Under the pieces are notes generated by a model, which saw nothing but the letters and a program-made list of their open reading frames with translations, did no database searches and was not told the origin of the DNA. Made by a program: the position numbers and the translations under genes. Shown in pieces: positions 7,694-13,958 of a DNA stretch of 14,357 bases. Source of the DNA: a bacterium (lineage in GTDB: Bacteria > Ratteibacteria > UBA8468 > B48-G9 > DTJG01); assembly GCA_026418655.1 (NCBI GenBank), contig JAOAAW010000007.1:1-14357 (forward strand). Reading direction: 5' to 3'. Position 1 is the first letter of the stretch, and every line of letters starts with the position of its first letter.

Positions 7694-8686
7694 TTACCTC
7701 CTGTAAGAAACATCTTTCATAAAATAATCGTTGTACCATCTGTAGGTTTTTTTAAGGGATTTTTCCAACGAATGATTGACATTCCATCCGAGAAGCTTTC
7801 TTGCTTTGTTTGATGAAAGATACTGATTTCTGATTTCATGTTGAATTTCATTCTGTATTTTATATTCTGGTTTTTTACCGGCTATTCTGTAAATTTCCTT
7901 TACGATAGATAAAACTGAAAGTGGCTTTTCATTGCTGAAATTGAATGCTTCACCGTACAGACCCAATCTTTCTGCTTTTTCTGCAAGCATTATATAACCT
8001 CTCACCACATCTTCAACATAAATATAATCCCTTATAAACTTACCGTCACTGCGAATAAAAAATGTCTCTCCTGAAATTGCACACCTTATGGCATCAGGGA
8101 CTAAACGAGAAAAATTAAAATCACCGGGCCCATAGATATTTCCACATCTTGTAATAATAACACCCAATCCAAATGTATGATGATACATCTGGGCTATTAA
8201 GTCAGCACAACTTTTTGACACATCATATGGATGATTTCCCTTAAGTGGCATACTTTCTTTGTAAGGAAGTTTTTTATGTTCGCCATATGCTTTATCACTG
8301 GAAGCAATAATTATTGTTTTCACACAGCCTGCCCGCCTTGATGCTTCAAGAACGCTCCATGTTCCCTCAACATTGGTTTTAAGAGCTGCCAGTGGGTTTT
8401 GAAGGCAATCTCCAACAATAGACTTTGCAGCCAGATGAAATACAATTTCTACCTTTTTATTTTTTATCAAATCACACAGCAAACGAAAATTTTCCACATT
8501 GCCTTTTACTACATCAATTTTTTTCAACTCATCTTTGGTTAGAATTGTTTCTTTTCTATGTGTTCTGATATCAAGCCCAATAATCTGTGAATCAGTCGTT
8601 AAAAGAGATTTGCATAACCATGAACCTAAAAATCCCTCATAACCAGTAATTAAAACCCTTTTTCCTTTCCAGAATTCTCTTTTCAT
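7694..8686 (-). CDS. rfbG: CDP-glucose 4,6-dehydratase
   Basis: A 330-residue extended SDR that converts CDP-glucose to CDP-4-keto-6-deoxyglucose with bound NAD. The nucleotide motif TGYEGFLG is at 14-21, the dehydratase loop SSDKAYG at 129-135 carries the Asp-Lys pair, and the catalytic Y154-x3-K158 follows. The FWKGKRVLITG opening, GYEGFLGSWLC and RCGNIYGPGDFNFSRL are typical of CDP-glucose rather than dTDP-glucose dehydratases. The gene starts three bases after the rfbF stop, so substrate supplier and user are adjacent. Its stop overlaps the Shine-Dalgarno of the NeuB fusion. In Salmonella and Yersinia rfbH follows rfbG directly; here six genes separate them. Confidence 0.95.
   Translation of the reverse strand: MKREFWKGKRVLITGYEGFLGSWLCKSLLTTDSQIIGLDIRTHRKETILTKDELKKIDVVKGNVENFRLLCDLIKNKKVEIVFHLAAKSIVGDCLQNPLAALKTNVEGTWSVLEASRRAGCVKTIIIASSDKAYGEHKKLPYKESMPLKGNHPYDVSKSCADLIAQMYHHTFGLGVIITRCGNIYGPGDFNFSRLVPDAIRCAISGETFFIRSDGKFIRDYIYVEDVVRGYIMLAEKAERLGLYGEAFNFSNEKPLSVLSIVKEIYRIAGKKPEYKIQNEIQHEIRNQYLSSNKARKLLGWNVNHSLEKSLKKTYRWYNDYFMKDVSYRR
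7696..7702 (-). promoter_or_regulatory. Consensus Shine-Dalgarno fixing the start of the NeuB-cupin fusion
   Basis: AGGAGGT on the minus strand overlaps the rfbG stop codon and lies seven bases before ATG at 7688. It is the strongest ribosome binding site in the operon and decides the start against the in-frame ATG at 7739. Confidence 0.8.
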
Positions 8687-8689
8687 TTT

Positions 8690-9475
8690 TTATTTCCACA
8701 CTTTCCAGGGTGGACTACCTGATGCCCACAACCTGTTTAAAATATCAAGTTCTCTCCTGGTATCCATACATTGCCAGAAATCTTCGTGAAGAAAAACTTT
8801 CAGCTCACCGTCTCTTGCTAAGTTCTCAAGAGGTTCTCTTTCCATAAAACAATTATCATCATCTTTCAAATATTCAAAAAATTTTCTGTTGAAGACAAAA
8901 AAGCCACCGTTAATGAACCCACCCTTAACCTGCGGTTTTTCACCAAATTCTATCACCTGATCTTCTTTTATAACAAGTTCCCCGAATCTTGAAGATGGAT
9001 GAACACCTGTAACTGTTCCTGTCTTGCCATGATTTCTATGAAATGTCAGTAAGTTGTTTATGTTTATATTTGCAACACCATCTCCATATGTGAGCATAAA
9101 TATATCACCATCAATATATTTTTCAATTCTCTTAACCCTTGCTCCTGTCTGGGCATCTTCTCCTGTATCAACAAATGTAATCTGCCAGTCCTTCTCCTGC
9201 GTCTCGTTATAAAAAATCAGCTCATTATTACCGAGTTTTAACGTAAAATCACTGTTCATTGCCTGATAATTTAAAAAGTACTCCTTAATAATCTTTCCCT
9301 TATAACCCAGACAGAGTATGAATTCATTAAAACCATAATGTGCATAAATCTTCATAATGTGCCATAGGATAGGTCTTCCGCCTATCTCCACCATGGGTTT
9401 TGGACGAATCTCGGTTTCTACTTCCATTCTTGTTCCCCTGCCCCCACACAGAATTACAACCTTTGGCTTTTTCAT
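8690..9475 (-). CDS. rfbF: Glucose-1-phosphate cytidylyltransferase
   Basis: A 261-residue nucleotidyltransferase that makes CDP-glucose from CTP and glucose-1-phosphate, the entry step to CDP-3,6-dideoxyhexoses. The nucleotide-binding signature GGRGTR starts near residue 12 and is followed by ETEIRPKPMVEIGGRPILWH, nearly identical to the RfbF consensus. YGDGV supplies the metal-binding Asp, and FGEKP and the WQCMDTRRELDILN tail are also typical. Full length for the family. The ATG at 9475 directly abuts the stop of the Fcl/ColC-like gene (TAAATG), with AAGGAGAG at 9480-9487 as ribosome binding site. It marks the switch from GDP-sugar genes upstream to CDP-sugar genes downstream in the operon. 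Confidence 0.96.
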   Translation of the reverse strand: MKKPKVVILCGGRGTRMEVETEIRPKPMVEIGGRPILWHIMKIYAHYGFNEFILCLGYKGKIIKEYFLNYQAMNSDFTLKLGNNELIFYNETQEKDWQITFVDTGEDAQTGARVKRIEKYIDGDIFMLTYGDGVANININNLLTFHRNHGKTGTVTGVHPSSRFGELVIKEDQVIEFGEKPQVKGGFINGGFFVFNRKFFEYLKDDDNCFMEREPLENLARDGELKVFLHEDFWQCMDTRRELDILNRLWASGSPPWKVWK

Positions 9476-10432
9476 TTATCTCTCCTTTATCTGCTGAAAA
9501 TACCAGTCTATGGTCCTTTTCAATCCTTCTTCAAGAGATGTTTTTGCTCTGAAACCAAATTCCCTTTCAGCACGGCTCACATCAAGACATCTACGTGGTT
9601 GACCATCAGGTTTACTGGTATCCCAAATAATTTCTCCCCTAAAATCAGTCAGTTTAGCAATCATATGTGCAAGATTTTCAATTGTAATCTCTTTACCGGA
9701 ACCAATATTCACGGGCTCGGGACTATTATATTTTTCTGCAGCCAGGACTATTGCTTGTGCGGCATCTTCAACATAAAGGAATTCTCTGGATGCTTTTCCA
9801 GTACCCCACAACATTACACTATTTTTTTCATTTATCTTTGCTTCGCAGAATTTTCTGACCAATCCTGCAATAACATGAGAATTTTCAGGATCAAAATTAT
9901 CACCGGGACCATATAGATTTATCATTAATAAGTGGATTCCATTAAAACCAAACTGCTGGTGATATGCCTGGCCTTGAACAAGCATCATTTTTTTCGCAAG
10001 TCCATAAGGCGCATTGGTTTCTTCAGGGTAACCATTCCAGAGATTTTCCTCCTTTAATGGGATGGGTGAAAATTTGGGATATGAACAAACAGAACCAATA
10101 CCCACAAATTTTTTCACTTTGTACCGCCTTGAATATTCCATAACCAGTGTATTCATCATAAGGTTGTTAAAACAGATCTCTCCGGGATATGCTCTGTTAT
10201 ATCCTATACCACCAACATCTCCAGCCAGATGAATAACAATATCTATTTCCTTATTATTCTTAAATAATCTTTCCACATCACTCTCTTTCCTGAGGTCAAA
10301 ATCTTTACGGCGAAACAGAATAAGCTGTACATTACAATTAATATTTCTCAAAATATTAACAACTCTTGAACCTAAAAACCCATATCCTCCAGTAATTAAA
10401 ACCTTTTTCCCATTCCAAAAATGCCTATCCAT
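9476..10432 (-). CDS. GDP-4-keto-6-deoxy-sugar epimerase/reductase (GDP-L-fucose synthase / ColC family)
   Basis: A 318-residue SDR of the Fcl family. Fcl epimerises GDP-4-keto-6-deoxymannose at C3 and C5 and reduces C4 to give GDP-L-fucose; ColC does the equivalent C5 epimerisation and reduction on the 3-deoxy compound to give GDP-L-colitose. Seen here: TGGYGFLG (14-21), S114-V-C116, Y143-x3-K147 and H186 in NSHV. These match the catalytic Ser, Cys, Tyr, Lys and His of E. coli Fcl (107, 109, 136, 140, 179) with a constant offset of seven. The ATG at 10432 is chosen because MDRHFWNGKKVLITGG is the usual N-terminus of the group; an upstream in-frame TTG would overlap the previous gene more. 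It overlaps the stop of the PLP enzyme by eight bases. The intervening His-type PLP enzyme makes a ColC role attractive; fucose synthesis is the alternative. Confidence 0.88.
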   Translation of the reverse strand: MDRHFWNGKKVLITGGYGFLGSRVVNILRNINCNVQLILFRRKDFDLRKESDVERLFKNNKEIDIVIHLAGDVGGIGYNRAYPGEICFNNLMMNTLVMEYSRRYKVKKFVGIGSVCSYPKFSPIPLKEENLWNGYPEETNAPYGLAKKMMLVQGQAYHQQFGFNGIHLLMINLYGPGDNFDPENSHVIAGLVRKFCEAKINEKNSVMLWGTGKASREFLYVEDAAQAIVLAAEKYNSPEPVNIGSGKEITIENLAHMIAKLTDFRGEIIWDTSKPDGQPRRCLDVSRAEREFGFRAKTSLEEGLKRTIDWYFQQIKER

Positions 10433-11630
10433 ATTTCTTATAAAACTGATGAAATTTATCAATCACATAATCAAGTTCTTTTTTCATCAGATATTGATGA
10501 CAGCCAATATAAAAACCATTGTTCTGTATCCACTTTGCAACAGGATATTCATTCTGAATATTACCGAAAAGTTTGATATACAGCGGCTGATTTAAAAGAG
10601 GCATCATATCACGCGTTTCTATCATATTTTCTTCAAGAAATCTGACAAGTTTTTTCTTGTTTCCTTTTTTCAAAACAATAGGATACATCATAAAGTTATG
10701 TTCTCTATCTTTCGGGGTATATGGCAACTGAAGAAACTCTTCAAGGTCTCTCAAGCCAGCAGTAAGATAGGCAGCATTTTCCCTTCTCTTAGTTATTATA
10801 TCGCCTTTTTTCATCAGCTGTGCAAGTCCTATAGCGGCTTCAAGTTCAGTAGCACGAAAACTATGGCCCAACCTGATGAATTTGAATCTTCTTTCCACTA
10901 TTCTGAATAATTCCTTGCCCTTTTTATTATCATCATCTATTGAAATATATATTGCATCTCTTCCATGGTTCATCAAACTTTTAATGATGACTGCAAGACG
11001 ACTGCTATTTGTTGTACAAATCCCGCCGATTCCCGTAACAAGGAAGTGGGCAATATAGGTAGAAAAACATCCTATATCCCCAAAAGAACCTACCTTTTTC
11101 CCTTTGTATGTCGCAAACATGGTTTCACAACTATCTTCAATAATGCGAAGCTTATTTCCCCTCGCTATTTCAACAATATACTCCATGTCAGCGGGCAGTC
11201 CAAAAAGATGTACAGGAATAATGCCTCGGGTTCTTTCTGTAATTTTTTCTTCTATCAGGGATGGATTAATATTGTATGTAAATCTATCCACATCCACAAA
11301 GACAGGTTTTAGATTATTATGCAACACCACATTTGATGTTGCAATAAATGTAATTGCAGGTACAATTATTTCATCCCCATTGTTCCATTTATAAACTTCT
11401 TTCAACGCTGCTATTGCTATGTGAAGCGCACTTGTTCCACTGTTACAAAAAATACCAAACCTGCAATCATGTTCAGCTGAAAATTTCCTTTCGAATTCCT
11501 GAGTCATCGGTCCATAAGATAACCTGTTTGAAACAATAACTTTCCTTATAAATTTTTTTTCAAGAGTTCCAAACCGAAAATCTCCAACTCCAATTGGAAG
11601 TTTCAATTGTTGTGTACTTTTAATTTTCAA
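10425..11630 (-). CDS. DegT/DnrJ-fold PLP enzyme with Lys-to-His change, candidate GDP-sugar 3-dehydrase (ColD-like)
   Basis: A fold-type I sugar aminotransferase homologue of 401 residues. In place of the PLP Schiff-base lysine it has H195, in FSTYIAHFLVTGIGG; the same position is His in ColD (GDP-4-keto-6-deoxymannose 3-dehydrase) and RfbH, which deoxygenate C3 instead of transaminating. D166, the likely PLP ring-nitrogen contact, and CNSGTSALH are present. The four-cysteine E1 iron-sulfur pattern is not visible, so a ColD-like rather than an E1-like mechanism fits. It lies between gmd, which makes the ColD substrate, and an Fcl/ColC-like gene. The start is taken as TTG at 11630 because GGAGG lies five bases upstream and TTG overlaps the gmd stop (TTGA). 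An in-frame ATG at 11645 gives 406 residues but has no ribosome binding site. The substrate is inferred from neighbours. Confidence 0.85.
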   Translation of the reverse strand: MKIKSTQQLKLPIGVGDFRFGTLEKKFIRKVIVSNRLSYGPMTQEFERKFSAEHDCRFGIFCNSGTSALHIAIAALKEVYKWNNGDEIIVPAITFIATSNVVLHNNLKPVFVDVDRFTYNINPSLIEEKITERTRGIIPVHLFGLPADMEYIVEIARGNKLRIIEDSCETMFATYKGKKVGSFGDIGCFSTYIAHFLVTGIGGICTTNSSRLAVIIKSLMNHGRDAIYISIDDDNKKGKELFRIVERRFKFIRLGHSFRATELEAAIGLAQLMKKGDIITKRRENAAYLTAGLRDLEEFLQLPYTPKDREHNFMMYPIVLKKGNKKKLVRFLEENMIETRDMMPLLNQPLYIKLFGNIQNEYPVAKWIQNNGFYIGCHQYLMKKELDYVIDKFHQFYKKYG

Positions 11631-12670
11631 TCTTTCCTCCACCATCTATCAGGAAATTCATTTTTCAATATTTTTTCACCCTCACCAACCGGTTGAATAC
11701 CGGCTTTCTTCATATCTGAGTCAACCATAATTTTAACAAGTTTGTAGAAATCAATCCTTGGTTGCCAAGATAAAAGTTTTCTTGCCTTTGAAGAATCAGC
11801 AATCAGATTGTCAACTTCAAGAGGTCTGAAATATCGCTTGTCTATTTTGACATACTTTTTCCAATCAAGATTTACATACGAAAACGCCTCCTGAACAAAT
11901 TCTTCAACTGAATGGGATTCTCCTGTACCGACGACATAATCATCGGGCTTATCCTGCTGTAACATTAGCCACATTGCTTCAATGTATTCAGGAGCAAAAC
12001 CCCAGTCCCTTCTGGCTTTAAGGTTTCCAAGATAGAGAAAATCCTGTGATCCTTTAAGAATATTTGCTATGGCCATTGTAATTTTTCTGCTTACAAATGT
12101 CTCACCCCGCCTTGGCGATTCATGGTTGAACAAAATCCCATTGCAGGCAAATAATTTATACCCATCCCTGTAATTTCTTACCATCCAGTAAGAATAGACC
12201 TTTGCAGCAGCATAAGGACTTCTGGGATTAAATGGTGTTTGCTCATTCTGCGGAGGTGGAGCATCCCCAAACATTTCACTGCTGCTTGCCTGATAGAATT
12301 TAGTTTTTATCCCACTTCTTCTTATGGCTTCAAGAATGCGTGTTGTCCCGAGCCCTGTAATATCACCTGTATATTCAGGCATGTCAAAACTTACCCTTAC
12401 ATGGCTCTGAGCACCAAGATGATAAATCTCATCAGGTTGAATATTGTAAATAATATTACTTAACTGCCCACTATCACTCAGATCTCCATAATGGAGAAAA
12501 ACCCTTGCCTCTGGTTGGTGAAAATCCATAAAAATATGGTCTATTCTTCCCGTGTTAAATGTACTTGCCCTTCTTATAATTCCATGCACTTCATAATCTC
12601 TGGAAAGCAGAAATTCAGCCAGATAACTGCCATCCTGACCCGTTATTCCAGTAATCAGTGCTCTTTTCAT
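11627..12670 (-). CDS. gmd: GDP-mannose 4,6-dehydratase
   Basis: A 347-residue extended SDR that converts GDP-mannose to GDP-4-keto-6-deoxymannose, the branch point to GDP-fucose, GDP-rhamnose, GDP-perosamine and GDP-colitose. The N-terminus RALITGITGQDGSYLAEFL is the classic Gmd signature; HGIIRRASTFNTGRIDH, SSSEMFG (129-135) and Y153-x3-K157 (in SPYAAAK) cover cofactor and catalytic positions. NHESPRRGETFVSRKI is also diagnostic. Length is normal for bacterial Gmd. ATG at 12670 with AGAGG six bases upstream, 15 bases after the regulator's stop. Its 3' end overlaps the start of the PLP enzyme. No manB or manC is in the window, so GDP-mannose must be supplied from elsewhere. Confidence 0.97.
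   Translation of the reverse strand: MKRALITGITGQDGSYLAEFLLSRDYEVHGIIRRASTFNTGRIDHIFMDFHQPEARVFLHYGDLSDSGQLSNIIYNIQPDEIYHLGAQSHVRVSFDMPEYTGDITGLGTTRILEAIRRSGIKTKFYQASSSEMFGDAPPPQNEQTPFNPRSPYAAAKVYSYWMVRNYRDGYKLFACNGILFNHESPRRGETFVSRKITMAIANILKGSQDFLYLGNLKARRDWGFAPEYIEAMWLMLQQDKPDDYVVGTGESHSVEEFVQEAFSYVNLDWKKYVKIDKRYFRPLEVDNLIADSSKARKLLSWQPRIDFYKLVKIMVDSDMKKAGIQPVGEGEKILKNEFPDRWWRKD
11636..11640 (-). promoter_or_regulatory. Shine-Dalgarno supporting a TTG start for the His-type PLP enzyme
   Basis: GGAGG on the minus strand, inside the end of gmd, lies five bases before TTG at 11630. That TTG overlaps the gmd stop as TTGA, a typical translational coupling layout. The upstream in-frame ATG at 11645 is preceded by no purine-rich signal. 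Confidence 0.6.
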
Positions 12671-12685
12671 ATTCTTCCTCTCGTA

Positions 12686-13153
12686 TTATTTTGTTATTAA
12701 TTTGATTGTCTCTATGTTTTGTAACAGAAATTCAATCTTTGAAATCAGTTTTTCAATTTTATTGAGTTTATCAAAAAATAACTTCCCTTCAGGGTTTTTT
12801 TTCCTGCTATCTTTAATTTCACTCATAAGGGGCTTGACATAGTTAAGTCTTTTCTCTATTCCTATCTTAATTTTGTTCAAAACAATTTCTTCTATTTCTT
12901 CGTTTGCTGCATAAAGTGGCCTGGTATATCCCTTTTTCCACACTTTTTTCACTGCATTCCATTGCTCAAGAGTTCTTAAATTTATACTGACATTCCCCTT
13001 ACTCATCTCAAGATGCTTGCCAATTTCTGTAGGAGAAAGCGGTGTATCAGAAAGATACAACAGTGCATATATCTGACATACAGTACGGTTCAAACCCAGA
13101 CTTTCTCCAAGATTCACTGCTGCCTCGATCAATTTTTCTCTTGCTTCATCCAC
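12686..13153 (-). CDS. GbsR/MarR-type transcriptional regulator, first gene of the sugar operon
   Basis: A 155-residue winged-helix protein of the GbsR branch of the MarR superfamily. After an N-terminal helix comes the conserved LGLNRTVCQIYALLYLS; the helix-turn-helix is at about 37-61 (LSPTEIGKHLEMSKGNVSIN) with a wing at 68-82. Residues 105-155 look like a long dimerisation coiled coil. The start is GTG at 13153, seven bases after AGGA (within AAAGGA, 13161-13166); the nearby ATG at 13149 is out of frame. GbsR of Bacillus represses choline/glycine betaine genes, but the family is broader. As the leading gene of a polysaccharide-precursor operon with a palindrome over its promoter, it most likely regulates this operon including itself; its ligand is unknown. 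Confidence 0.88.
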   Translation of the reverse strand: MDEAREKLIEAAVNLGESLGLNRTVCQIYALLYLSDTPLSPTEIGKHLEMSKGNVSINLRTLEQWNAVKKVWKKGYTRPLYAANEEIEEIVLNKIKIGIEKRLNYVKPLMSEIKDSRKKNPEGKLFFDKLNKIEKLISKIEFLLQNIETIKLITK

Positions 13154-13160
13154 AATTGTT

Positions 13161-13166
13161 TCCTTT
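13161..13166 (-). promoter_or_regulatory. Shine-Dalgarno deciding the GTG start of the gbsR-like gene
   Basis: AAAGGA on the minus strand lies six to seven bases before GTG at 13153. The close ATG at 13149 is in another frame, so GTG is the only start that fits both the signal and the conserved reading frame. Confidence 0.7.
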
Positions 13167-13174
13167 GTTTAATA

Positions 13175-13194
13175 TGTTTTAAATCGTTTTAACA
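13175..13194. promoter_or_regulatory. Candidate operator: imperfect palindrome over the operon promoter
   Basis: TGTTTTAAATCGTTTTAACA on the plus strand is a 20-base imperfect palindrome with outer TGTT/AACA arms, and also contains a direct repeat of GTTTTAA at 10-base spacing. It overlaps the proposed -10 box and most of the spacer of the promoter that drives the gbsR-like gene. MarR-superfamily repressors often bind such AT-rich palindromes over their own promoters. Binding by this regulator is inferred; in such AT-rich DNA the half-sites could occur by chance. Confidence 0.4.
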
Positions 13195-13204
13195 ATTTTG
13201 TCAA
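13176..13204 (-). promoter_or_regulatory. Predicted sigma-70-type promoter of the gbsR-gmd-...-rfbH operon
   Basis: On the minus strand a perfect -35 box TTGACA (13199-13204) is followed by a 17-base spacer and a weaker -10 box TAAAAC (13176-13181, four of six matches). It lies just upstream of the GTG start at 13153 and directly downstream of the terminator of the pseudopilin unit. No other gap in the downstream gene series exceeds about 30 bases, so this is the best candidate for the main promoter of the whole sugar operon. Confidence 0.6.
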
Positions 13205-13205
13205 C

Positions 13206-13240
13206 AAAAAAGGTCAGTTGTGCAACCATCACAACTGACC
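13206..13240 (-). terminator. Rho-independent terminator after the pseudopilin gene
   Basis: GGTCAGTTGT (13212-13221) pairs perfectly with ACAACTGACC (13231-13240) around a nine-base loop. Read on the minus strand the ten-pair stem is followed by six T residues (13206-13211). It starts 10 bases beyond the stop codon of the pseudopilin gene and ends one base before the -35 box of the next operon. On the plus strand the stem is followed by a T-rich stretch, but there is no plus-strand gene to end. Confidence 0.88.
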
Positions 13241-13250
13241 CTCTTTCTTT

Positions 13251-13946
13251 TTATGGATAGAAAACAGTCTGGAATTTGCCTGCGTCGCAGGCTTCAACAT
13301 GCCCATCAACAAATAATGTGTTTATAAACTTGTAGCTAAAGTGTCTACCATAATAATACGCTCCACTCCAATAATTCACATCGCCTATTGTCATATAAAA
13401 TGAGTCATACCAGTAATGCCGTTGTCCATATACATTTTCCATAAAAAGCGCTGTTTTGTCAGGCTTACTGACCTTACCGAGTTTCTTAAAATTGTAAAAG
13501 CCCCCACCAGGAGAATCCATATCATACCCAAGATAATAATTATATCCATAGTCAGCAACAGGCCAGTTCCATCTAAACGCCTTTCTCATTTTTACATCGG
13601 GACAGCTGACAACTCCCTCAGAATCATAAAGAACATTATATGGACTCCAGAATAGCTTGCAACCTGTCAAATATCCTCCCTCAACCAATGCTGTAAGAAA
13701 TCCTAAGGCTCTCCGAGATGCGGTATCACCAGTGTATTCCCACCGCACAGGATAGAAATTTTCATTGTAATCATTCAGGTACAAATGAACCGCAATTCCT
13801 ATTTGCTTCAAATTCGCCATACAAACTGATTGTCTTGCCTTTACTCGTGCTTGCTCAAGAGCAGGCAGCAACATCGCTGCAAGTATTGCTATGATGGCTA
13901 TCACTACCAGCAACTCAATTAATGTGAAACCTTTTTTCTTTTTCAT
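13251..13946 (-). CDS. Type II secretion-type pseudopilin with prepilin signal and variant H-x-DG C-terminus
   Basis: A 231-residue pseudopilin. The N-terminus MKKKKGFTLIELLVVIAIIA is a textbook class III signal: prepilin peptidase should cut between G6 and F7, with E11 as the fifth mature residue, and residues 7-30 form the membrane helix. ALEQARVKARQSVCMANLKQIG (about 31-51) continues the assembly helix. The C-terminal domain is rich in Tyr, Trp and Gly and ends near VDGH (213-216), matching the prepilin-type processing-associated H-x9-DG group, though H202 and the DG are 11 rather than 9 residues apart. The ATG has a strong GGGGGTG just upstream and lies 12 bases after a similar gene. These proteins are usually exported through a type II secretion or type IV pilus-like machine; the precise job is unknown. 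It is terminated separately from the sugar operon. Confidence 0.9.
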   Translation of the reverse strand: MKKKKGFTLIELLVVIAIIAILAAMLLPALEQARVKARQSVCMANLKQIGIAVHLYLNDYNENFYPVRWEYTGDTASRRALGFLTALVEGGYLTGCKLFWSPYNVLYDSEGVVSCPDVKMRKAFRWNWPVADYGYNYYLGYDMDSPGGGFYNFKKLGKVSKPDKTALFMENVYGQRHYWYDSFYMTIGDVNYWSGAYYYGRHFSYKFINTLFVDGHVEACDAGKFQTVFYP

Positions 13947-13958
13947 TGTTCACCCCCT

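Noticed and set aside
9476..11630. Simple GDP-L-fucose or GDP-perosamine pathway
   Set aside because: Fucose needs only gmd and fcl, leaving the PLP enzyme unexplained, and perosamine synthase needs the PLP lysine, which is His here. Fucose still cannot be excluded for the Fcl-like gene.
13231..13251. Bidirectional terminator for plus-strand transcription
   Set aside because: The stem is followed by a T-rich but interrupted stretch on the plus strand, and no plus-strand gene ends there.
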